Assembly: GCF_900103195.1 (NCBI RefSeq)
Contig: NZ_FMWU01000037.1
Coordinates: 1 to 56,288, forward strand
From: Methylobacterium sp. UNC378MF
GTDB lineage: Bacteria; Pseudomonadota; Alphaproteobacteria; Rhizobiales; Beijerinckiaceae
Direction of reading: 5' to 3'
DNA length: 56,288 nucleotides
Shown here: one piece after another, positions 7,987-14,580 of the stretch
Layout of the letters: every line of letters starts with the position of its first letter
Position numbering within the stretch: position 1 is the stretch's first letter
The notes under the pieces: generated by a model
Database searches by the model: none
What the model was told of the DNA's origin: nothing
What the model saw: only the letters and a program-made list of their open reading frames with translations
Made by a program: the position numbers and the translations under genes

Positions 7987-8730
7987 ATGCCGTCAGCCCC
8001 TATCCCGCACGCCACAACCATGCTCGTCCGCAAGCTGGAGAGCATCGCGACCCTCTCTGATGAGGAACGTCAGGCCATCGAGCGCCTGCCTGTGAGGATC
8101 AACCGCCTTGACGGCCGGCATGACATTGTGCGCGACGGCGACAAACCCTCGCATTGCTGCCTCATCCTCGACGGCTGGGCGTGCAGGTACAAGCTGTTGA
8201 GCCAGGGCAAACGCCAGATCCTGTCGTTCCACATCGCAGGCGACATCCCGGATCTCCAGAGCCTGCACATCCACACCATGGACCACAGCCTCGCGACGGT
8301 GACGAAGGCCACCTTGGCTTTCATTCCGCACGAGAACCTGCGGGAGCTTACGGCCCAGCATCCTGGCATCGCCGCTCTCCTATGGCGCAACACACTGATC
8401 GATGCCGGGATCTTCCGTGAATGGATGATCGGCATCGGGCGGCGCTCGGCCTTCGAGCGTATCGGCCATCTGTTCTGCGAGATGTACCTGAAGCTCCAGG
8501 CCGTTGGACTAGCTGGGGATTACCGCTGCCCGATGCCCATCACCCAGACCGATTTCGCCGATGCGCTGGGTCTTACATCTGTACACGTCAACCGCGTGCT
8601 GAAAGACATGCGCGGCCAGACCCTGATCACGCTCCGGAGCCACACGCTGGTGATCGAGGCGTGGGACGAGTTGATGCGGGTCTCCGAGTTTGACCCCACC
8701 TACCTGCATCTGGAGCAGCAAGCAGCTTGA
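7987..8730 (+). CDS. Crp/Fnr-family transcription regulator
   Basis: The 247-residue protein has a cyclic-nucleotide-type beta-barrel (about 25-140), a dimer helix (about 145-175) and a winged helix-turn-helix (about 184-225; TQTDFADALGLTSVHVNRVL). The start at 7987 follows GGAG; the frame is open upstream but looks non-coding. It has five scattered Cys residues (57, 58, 66, 164, 181) but not the N-terminal Cys cluster that holds the Fe-S cluster of Fnr. The recognition helix SVHVNRVLKDMR lacks the E-x2-S-R pattern of Fnr/FixK and the R-E-x3-R of Crp, so its target cannot be read from known rules. It lies between the CRP-like and FNR-like site clusters and could control either. Confidence 0.88.
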   Translation: MPSAPIPHATTMLVRKLESIATLSDEERQAIERLPVRINRLDGRHDIVRDGDKPSHCCLILDGWACRYKLLSQGKRQILSFHIAGDIPDLQSLHIHTMDHSLATVTKATLAFIPHENLRELTAQHPGIAALLWRNTLIDAGIFREWMIGIGRRSAFERIGHLFCEMYLKLQAVGLAGDYRCPMPITQTDFADALGLTSVHVNRVLKDMRGQTLITLRSHTLVIEAWDELMRVSEFDPTYLHLEQQAA

Positions 8731-9187
8731 TCAGCTTCTGCTGGATGCAGACCTGCTCAGCGCGGCCTGGCACCTGCGGCGAGCGGGGACCGAACGGCCG
8801 GTAGCCAACACCTATCCACGAGGGTGGCGTAGGATGGCTTTCATAGCGAGGTTAGATTGCGAGCCGCGCGTCTGCTTCGGGACAAGGGGTCAAGGTCTGG
8901 CTGCTAGCCAAAGCAGCCGGGTAGCCGACGAATGGCTGCTTTCGGGAAGCGCCGACGCGGGTCTGTACGGCTGGGGTCGGCCGAAGGTCCACTCTCATGC
9001 AAAAGGCCGCGACGCTCGACCGGACGCACAGGGAAGGCGACGACGCTCCCGAGGCACGGACGCAGCGCATCGGCGCGAAGATCGCCGTCGATCCCGTCGA
9101 CGCCCCGCGCATACATGCCACGACCCGCGGCGGTGAGGGGCAGCACGGCGGTCCGGCCGCCATGCGCCACCTCGCATGCCCGATGGA
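8731..9187. other. Spacer between convergent genes
   Basis: I find no convincing gene in these 457 bases. A small stem-loop with 7-base arms (GGCTGCT/AGCAGCC) lies at 8899-8918 without a T-run. It could be a weak terminator or nothing. Confidence 0.4.
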
Positions 9188-10048
9188 TCAGTGGGCCATG
9201 AGGACCGGAATGCGCGCGTGCTCGACCATATGCCGGGTGACGCCCCCGAGCAGGAACTCGCGCACCCGGCTGTGGGTGTAGGCGCCCAGGGCCAGCATGG
9301 AGGCGCCCTGCCGCTTGGCTTCGGCCAGGATCGCCTCGCCGACCGAGATCCCGTCATGGACTGGCAGGGTGACGGCCTCGGCCACGACGCCGTGCCATTG
9401 CAAGTAGCCGCAGAGGTCGGCGGCCCGGGTCTCGTCGAAGCGTTCGGTCCTGGCATGCACGACCGTGACCCGCGTGGCCTCGTGCAGCAGCGCGATGGAT
9501 TGCCCGATCAGGCGCGTCGCCTCCAGGCTGCCGTTCCAGGCGATCACGACGTGGTCGAGCAGGTCATAGGGTACGGTGTCGCCGATCATCAGCGTCGGCC
9601 GGCCCACCGAGAACAGGGCCGTGTCGAGCGCCCGGCCGGTAAACGGGACCTTCGGGTCGGGCCGGTCGACGATCACGAGGTCGTTGACCCGGCCCGCGAG
9701 CGTCAGCAGGGGCTCGACCTCGCCGGAGAGCTCGGTCCAGGTCGCGAAGGTGGTGTCCAGCCGGCCGTTCGCGGATGCGAACGGCACCCCTTCGCGCTCA
9801 CACCACGCCTGAACGGCAGCCTTGCCGTCGGCCGCCGCCTCGCGGACGCCCTGCTCGATGGCCTCGATGGTCGTGCCGTCCACGGGCGCGAGGCTCGCCA
9901 TGCCGGCGAGCACATGCTCCGGGCCCGGCGCCATGAAGGCGACGCCGATATGCGCGTGCAGGCGCCGGCCTAGCCGCAGCGCGGCGTCCAGCCGACGGGT
10001 GGCGTCGATGCCGGGGCCGGTGGGGACGAGAAGGCAGCGGAGGTACAT
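9188..10048 (-). CDS. Universal stress protein (two Usp domains), last gene of the Usp-cytochrome-Usp operon
   Basis: The 286-residue protein has two Usp folds, about 1-145 and 150-286. The second ends GAYTHSRVREFLLGGVTRHM, the ATP-loop region of the family, with Thr replacing the second Gly. Usp proteins bind nucleotide and support survival in growth arrest, anoxia or oxidative stress. The start follows GGGAGAA. The gene lies 12 bases downstream of the cytochrome c gene and is transcribed with it, from a promoter near the FNR-like box at 11277. Confidence 0.88.
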   Translation of the reverse strand: MYLRCLLVPTGPGIDATRRLDAALRLGRRLHAHIGVAFMAPGPEHVLAGMASLAPVDGTTIEAIEQGVREAAADGKAAVQAWCEREGVPFASANGRLDTTFATWTELSGEVEPLLTLAGRVNDLVIVDRPDPKVPFTGRALDTALFSVGRPTLMIGDTVPYDLLDHVVIAWNGSLEATRLIGQSIALLHEATRVTVVHARTERFDETRAADLCGYLQWHGVVAEAVTLPVHDGISVGEAILAEAKRQGASMLALGAYTHSRVREFLLGGVTRHMVEHARIPVLMAH

Positions 10049-10060
10049 TGGGGTTCTCCC

Positions 10061-10393
10061 TCAGCGTTCCAGCGATTTCAGGTAGGCGATCAGGTCTTGG
10101 GCTTGGTCCGGGTCGAACCGGAACTCCGGCATGCTCGGGTGACCGGTGCGGATGCCCTCGGTAAGCGCCTCGGCGAGATCGTCGACGGGATAGCGCGTGT
10201 GCAGGTCGCGGAAGGGCGGCGCGGCCCGCAGCGGACTGTCGCCGACGCGGCCGACCGCGTGGCATCGCGCGCAATTGGTCCGCGCGATGGTCTCGCCTTG
10301 TCGCACATGCCGGTCCCAGGCCGCCGCGGGCGCGGCGGGAAGGACGAGTTCGAGCGCCAGAACGCCGGTGAGGAGGATGGCAGCTTGGCGCAT
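10061..10393 (-). CDS. Small secreted class I cytochrome c
   Basis: The 110-residue protein has a signal peptide (about 1-25, ending AAA-W). One haem-binding motif, CARCH, lies at residues 41-45, and a likely axial Met at 88 (HPSMPEF). The C-terminal helix ends DLIAYLKSLER, as in mono-haem cytochromes. It should act in the periplasm as an electron carrier. Its start overlaps the stop of the upstream Usp gene by one base (TGATG), so translation is probably coupled. A cytochrome between two Usp genes suggests a role in electron flow under oxygen limitation. Confidence 0.88.
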   Translation of the reverse strand: MRQAAILLTGVLALELVLPAAPAAAWDRHVRQGETIARTNCARCHAVGRVGDSPLRAAPPFRDLHTRYPVDDLAEALTEGIRTGHPSMPEFRFDPDQAQDLIAYLKSLER

Positions 10394-11208
10394 CAGTGGC
10401 TCATCAGGCAGCAAACAGGGGCCGCTTGCAGGACGCGACGCGTGACACCGCCGAAGACCCACTCGCGCAGGCGGCTGTGGCCGTAGGCGCCCATCACGAT
10501 GAGATCTGCATCCTCGCGTCCGGCGAAGTGGAGGATCTCGTCGGCGGTGTCGATCTCCGGCTTGCGGAGCAGGTGGGTCGTGGCTTTGATCCCGTGCCCG
10601 GACAGGTACTCGGCCGCGCCCTCGGCGCCCACGTTTTGCGCGTCCGGCCCCACGGCCACCACGCAAACCTGCTCGGGATGTCCCAGGACCGGCAGGGCGT
10701 CGTGAAGGGCGCGGCGTGCCTCCGGCGTGTCCTTCCAGGCCACCACGACCCGCTTGGCTGCGAGGTGCTCGATGCCCGGTGGGACCACCAGCACGGGACG
10801 CCCCACCTCCATCAGCAGGCCCCCGGTGGAAGCCGCCATCGGACCAGGGTCACCGTCCGCAGGCCCCTGCCGGCCGACGACCACGAGGTCGGCGGTGCGC
10901 GCCTGCGCACCGAGGTAAGCCAACGGATCGGTGGGTGCGGAGCGCCAGCCCGTCTTGGGCGCCTGCCCGGCCTCGCGCTCGAAAAGGGCCTTGGCCTCCG
11001 CGAGTTGCTCGTCGGTCAGGCGCTCCTCGAGGGTCCAGACACGCTCGACCTCCAGCATGTCGCCGACCGGCATGGGTCCGAGGACCGGCCGTGCGGCGAC
11101 GCCGGTCAGCTTGGCCCCGAACCGTGCCGCGAGGCCGGCCGCCAGCTGGACCCGGTCCGCCGCCGCGGCCCCGAGGTCGACCGAGACCATGATGTTTGAG
11201 ATCCGCAT
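10393..11208 (-). CDS. Universal stress protein (two Usp domains), first gene of the operon
   Basis: The 271-residue protein starts MRISNIMVSVDLG behind GAGAGGCGG; the frame is open 14 codons further up. It has two Usp domains, about 1-140 and 150-271. The C-terminal domain has the conserved loop GAYGHSRLREWVFGGVTRR and ends CCLMSH. Its stop overlaps the cytochrome c start (TGATG). The FNR-like box at 11277-11290 is 68 bases upstream. Confidence 0.9.
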   Translation of the reverse strand: MRISNIMVSVDLGAAAADRVQLAAGLAARFGAKLTGVAARPVLGPMPVGDMLEVERVWTLEERLTDEQLAEAKALFEREAGQAPKTGWRSAPTDPLAYLGAQARTADLVVVGRQGPADGDPGPMAASTGGLLMEVGRPVLVVPPGIEHLAAKRVVVAWKDTPEARRALHDALPVLGHPEQVCVVAVGPDAQNVGAEGAAEYLSGHGIKATTHLLRKPEIDTADEILHFAGREDADLIVMGAYGHSRLREWVFGGVTRRVLQAAPVCCLMSH

Positions 11209-11276
11209 GACCGCCTCTCGTGCCCGGGCCTGCCGCCCTGGTTGAGGCACCGTCGCCCGGGCCTGCGGTCTTGACC

Positions 11277-11290
11277 TTGATCCATCTCAA
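11277..11290. promoter_or_regulatory. FNR/FixK-like box between divergent units
   Basis: TTGATCCATCTCAA reads TTGAGATGGATCAA on the other strand, identical to the box at 29115. It is 68 bases from the Usp start at 11208 and 142 from the ABC gene start at 11433. Confidence 0.65.
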
Positions 11291-11432
11291 CGGAACCGGG
11301 TCCAACCCGACCGGGGCGCGTTCTTCGGGGCGAGTTCTTCGGGGCGCGGCGGGAGGCGGTCTCCGGACCGGTTGATCGAGCGCAATGCCGGCCCTTGCCG
11401 GATGGGACCATGAGGTTCGGCATGGAGGTCTC

Positions 11433-12428
11433 ATGCCGCCCGCAATCGCGACCCTGGCTTCGGCTGTGCCCGGCCTCCGGCAAAAGCGCCACCGGCTCGC
11501 GACGCCGCAGACGCTCCTGGCGTTCATCAAGGATGCGAGCGGATTCCATCAGCTTGCGCTGGTGGTGATGGCCATCGTCCTGTTCGTGGCGGACCTGGCG
11601 CCTCTTGAGCTGCAGCGGCGCATCGTCAACGCCGCTCTCCCCGGCGGGAACGCCCGTACGATCGTCCTGCTTGCGCTGCTCTACATCACGGCCGCCGCCG
11701 CAATGGGTGCCCTGAAGCTCGGGCTCAACCTGTACCGCAGCTACCTCGGCGAGAGCGCCGTTCGCCGGCTCCGCAAGACACTGCTGGACGACCTCGGGAG
11801 CTTGGCTCCGGAAGACCGTGCCGAGGTCGAGGGTGTGGAGGTCTCGCTCGTCCTGGCGGAGGCGGAGCCGGTCGGCGCCTTCGTCGGGGTGAGCGTGTCG
11901 GAACCGGTCCTGCAGGGCGGCATCGTCGCGGGAACGTTCGGGTACATGCTGTACCTCGACCCGCTGATGGCGGCCCTGGCGCTGGCGGTCTTCGCGCCCC
12001 AAGCGGTCTTCGTGCCGCTGATGCAGCAGGCGATCAATCGGCGTGTCGTCCAGCGGACGGGCACGTTGCGCAGCATCAGTGGCGGCATCATCGGCCAGGG
12101 GCGACACGAGCCATCGAGGCTACAGACGGCGCGGATCGAACGGGTATTCCGGCTCAACATGGGCATCTTCAAGCTGAAGTTCTCGATGAACTTCCTGATG
12201 AACCTGATGCACCATTCCGGCGTGGCGTTGACCTTGGGTCTGGGCGGCTACCTCGTCGTGCACGGTGCAACGGAACTCGGGACCGTCGTCGCCTTCGTCG
12301 CGGGGCTGAGGCAGCTCAACGACCCGTGGGGCGGATTGGTCGACTGGTTCCGCGAGTTGCGCGTCACCCAGGCGAAGTACGGCCTGCTCCGACAGGCCCT
12401 GGACGGCTTCTCGCGTCAGGCCGCCTAG
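11433..12428 (+). CDS. ABC exporter transmembrane domain protein without ATPase domain
   Basis: The 331-residue protein starts behind a near-perfect GGAGGT. It has membrane segments near 37-60, 75-100, 160-205 and 255-290, in the pattern of an ABC type-1 exporter membrane domain. It stops after the last helices, and no Walker A, signature or Walker B motif follows. No separate ATPase gene is in this region, so it must use one encoded elsewhere or have a non-transport role. The frame is intact and codon use matches its neighbours, so this is not simply a broken gene. It may share the FNR-like box at 11277. Confidence 0.78.
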   Translation: MPPAIATLASAVPGLRQKRHRLATPQTLLAFIKDASGFHQLALVVMAIVLFVADLAPLELQRRIVNAALPGGNARTIVLLALLYITAAAAMGALKLGLNLYRSYLGESAVRRLRKTLLDDLGSLAPEDRAEVEGVEVSLVLAEAEPVGAFVGVSVSEPVLQGGIVAGTFGYMLYLDPLMAALALAVFAPQAVFVPLMQQAINRRVVQRTGTLRSISGGIIGQGRHEPSRLQTARIERVFRLNMGIFKLKFSMNFLMNLMHHSGVALTLGLGGYLVVHGATELGTVVAFVAGLRQLNDPWGGLVDWFRELRVTQAKYGLLRQALDGFSRQAA

Positions 12429-12584
12429 GACGGCGTTCCGTCAAGGAGGTCACCGCCCCCCCGGTGCTTGGCTGGGGCGAAAGCGTCCATCGGGGTGCAC
12501 GCGCGCTTGCGCAGGGCTCTCATCGGAGCATGCCCTGCTCCCGGGGCGCGTTACTGGGCTCGGCGTGGAATCCGGAGCCGCACA

Positions 12585-13568
12585 TTACGGTACGAGTACC
12601 GCCGCACCGCGGAGAGCGCCGGATCGGTGGGCCGCGACCGCCTCGTTGGCTCGGGCCAGCGGGTAAGCGCGCGTGTGCGTGACGATGCCGGCACGCGGGA
12701 CAATCTCGAAGAAGCTGCGGGCATCCTCGCGGGTCAGGTTCGCCACCGAGAGTACGGCGCGCTCGCCCCAGAGCAGATCGTAGGGGAAGGCGGGGATGTC
12801 GCTCATGTGGATGCCGCCGCAGACGACGCGTCCGCCCTTGCGCACCGCCTTCAGGGCGGCAGGCACGAGACGGCCGTCCGGGGCGAAGATCAGGGCGACG
12901 TCCAGCGGCTCGGGCGGCGCCTCGTCCGAACCGCCGGCCCACGCAGCGCCGAGCGCGCGCGCGAAGTCCTGAGCCTCGCGGTCCCCCGGTCGCGTCAGCG
13001 CGAACACGCGCCGGCCCTGCCAGCGGCAGACCTGAGCGACGATGTGGGCGGCCGCCCCGAAGCCGTAGAGCCCGACGGTGCCGGCCGCGCCGGCCATCCG
13101 CAGGGTTCGCCAGCCGATCAGTCCGGCACAGAGGAGCGGCGCGGTCGCGACCGGGTCCAGGCCGGCGTCGAGCGGGATGGTGAAGGCGGCCTCTGCCAGA
13201 AGATGGGTCGCGAACCCGCCGTCGCGCGTGCAGCCGGTGAAGCCCGGGGCGTCGCAGAGGTTCTCGCGATCCGTCTGGCAGTAGGGGCAGCGGCCGCAGG
13301 CGTGCCCGAGCCAGGGCACGCCGACCCTCGTGCCGGGCGCTCGGCTAGTCACGCCCGCGCCGACCGCCTCGACGATGCCGACCACCTCGTGGCCCGGCAC
13401 GATGGGGTAGACCGTCTGCGGGAGTTCGCCGTCAATGACGTGAAGGTCGGTGCGGCACACCGCGCAGGCCTCGACCCGGATGCGAACCTCTCCCGGAGCG
13501 GGTTCCGGATCCGGCCGTTCCTCCGGAACGAGGCGCGCGCCGACCTCGCGCAGGACCATCGCCAGCAT
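12585..13568 (-). CDS. Zinc-dependent alcohol dehydrogenase (AdhP-like, MDR family)
   Basis: The 327-residue protein has catalytic zinc ligands Cys38 (CAVCRTD), His60-Glu61 (GHEVVG) and Cys147. The structural zinc loop is C91-x2-C94-x2-C97-x7-C105. The Rossmann segment is GLYGFGAAA (about 166-174), giving NAD(P)-dependent oxidation of alcohols or reduction of aldehydes. All key residues are present. It starts 11 bases after the BON gene stop and is probably in one operon with it and the small membrane protein at 14253. In a low-oxygen module it would likely reduce aldehyde to recycle NADH. That is inference. Confidence 0.9.
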   Translation of the reverse strand: MLAMVLREVGARLVPEERPDPEPAPGEVRIRVEACAVCRTDLHVIDGELPQTVYPIVPGHEVVGIVEAVGAGVTSRAPGTRVGVPWLGHACGRCPYCQTDRENLCDAPGFTGCTRDGGFATHLLAEAAFTIPLDAGLDPVATAPLLCAGLIGWRTLRMAGAAGTVGLYGFGAAAHIVAQVCRWQGRRVFALTRPGDREAQDFARALGAAWAGGSDEAPPEPLDVALIFAPDGRLVPAALKAVRKGGRVVCGGIHMSDIPAFPYDLLWGERAVLSVANLTREDARSFFEIVPRAGIVTHTRAYPLARANEAVAAHRSGALRGAAVLVP

Positions 13569-13578
13569 CCGACCGACC

Positions 13579-14223
13579 TCACGCGAGCGTCAGGCGGTCC
13601 TCGACGGCCCGCACGCCGGGCGCCGACCATGCGGCCCGCTCGGCCAGTTCGCGCTCGCTCCAGAGGTCGCCGCAGCCGTCCAGGGTCACCGTGTCGCCGT
13701 CCACGTGCACCCGGATCGTGTCCGGGTCCCGGGCGCTGCGCCTCAGGGCCGCGAGGATCCTGTCCTTGACCTCGGCGGGTTGGACCGGCGGCTTCACGGC
13801 GATGAGGTTGACGATGTCGGTGACCCCGGCCAAGCGCCGCAATGCCTTATCGACCGCCGCCTTCTGGTGGTAGTGCGGCACGCAGCCTTCGAGCGTGACG
13901 CAGCCCTTCTCGACCTTGAGGGAGACCGAGCGCTCCGGGATCTGCACGTCCCATTCCAGCACCCGGGCGCACCGCTCGGCCAGGGCCTCGTCGCCGACGC
14001 TCGGATTCGTCGGGTAGCGGACCTCGATCCGCTCGACCACGGCCCGCACGCCGCGAACCCGGAGCGCGACGCGCTCGGCGATGCTCTTCTCGGCGTAGTT
14101 CCGAACATGCCCCGTCAGGGTCACGATGCCGTTCTCGACGGTGACGCCGATCTGCGCCGCGTCGATCATCGGCGCATATGCCAGCTCGTCGAGCACATGT
14201 TGGTGCACGTTCCTGTCGTCCAT
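13579..14223 (-). CDS. Triple BON-domain protein
   Basis: The 214-residue protein starts MDDRNVHQHVLDELAY behind AAGGAGA. The long upstream extension of the frame is not credible coding. It contains three BON repeats (about 5-70, 78-145, 150-213), each with the I-x-V-x-V-x2-G-x-V-T-L-x-G core (GVTVENGIVTLTGHV, SLKVEKGCVTLEGCV, RVHVDGDTVTLDGCG). No signal peptide is visible, so it is probably cytoplasmic, unlike the periplasmic OsmY. BON domains bind phospholipid or other ligands and are common in stress regulons. Confidence 0.88.
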   Translation of the reverse strand: MDDRNVHQHVLDELAYAPMIDAAQIGVTVENGIVTLTGHVRNYAEKSIAERVALRVRGVRAVVERIEVRYPTNPSVGDEALAERCARVLEWDVQIPERSVSLKVEKGCVTLEGCVPHYHQKAAVDKALRRLAGVTDIVNLIAVKPPVQPAEVKDRILAALRRSARDPDTIRVHVDGDTVTLDGCGDLWSERELAERAAWSAPGVRAVEDRLTLA

Positions 14224-14252
14224 CGCCCGTCTCCTTGATGTTGCGGCAGGAT

Positions 14253-14453
14253 TCAGAGCGCGAGCCAGAGCAGCGCGGGCGTCACCATCGCGGCTCCGAT
14301 GGCGAGCGCCAGCGCCTGCAGGCTGCCGATGGACCGGTAGCGTGCCGCGTCCGTGACGACCCGGGGACCGGCATCGTTCTTCGGCGCCAGCATGACCGGC
14401 ACCCGCCCGCGGCGTACCGTCGTGATGAAGGTGGTTCGAAGCACCAGGGCCAT
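14253..14453 (-). CDS. Small membrane protein
   Basis: The 66-residue protein has a basic N-terminal half and one C-terminal membrane segment (about 44-65, ALALAIGAAMVTPALLWLAL). The ribosome site GGGAGAG precedes the ATG. It is the first gene of the unit that continues into the BON and alcohol dehydrogenase genes, 29 bases before BON, and lies 56 bases from the FNR-like box at 14510. The family is not recognised. Confidence 0.7.
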   Translation of the reverse strand: MALVLRTTFITTVRRGRVPVMLAPKNDAGPRVVTDAARYRSIGSLQALALAIGAAMVTPALLWLAL

Positions 14454-14509
14454 CGTTCTCTCCCGTCTTGCTGACCGGAGACATCCTGCCGACAGAAGCC
14501 GAAGCCGCT

Positions 14510-14523
14510 TTGATCCACCTCAA
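14510..14523. promoter_or_regulatory. FNR/FixK-like box between small membrane protein and phosphoketolase
   Basis: TTGATCCACCTCAA (TTGAGGTGGATCAA on the other strand) is nearly central between divergent starts, 56 bases from 14453 and 57 from 14581. It could therefore serve both promoters. Confidence 0.68.
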
Positions 14524-14580
14524 CGCCACGGGCCTCGGCCGCCTGCACGGTCTCCCGACATCCGCAACCGGGAGACCGAC

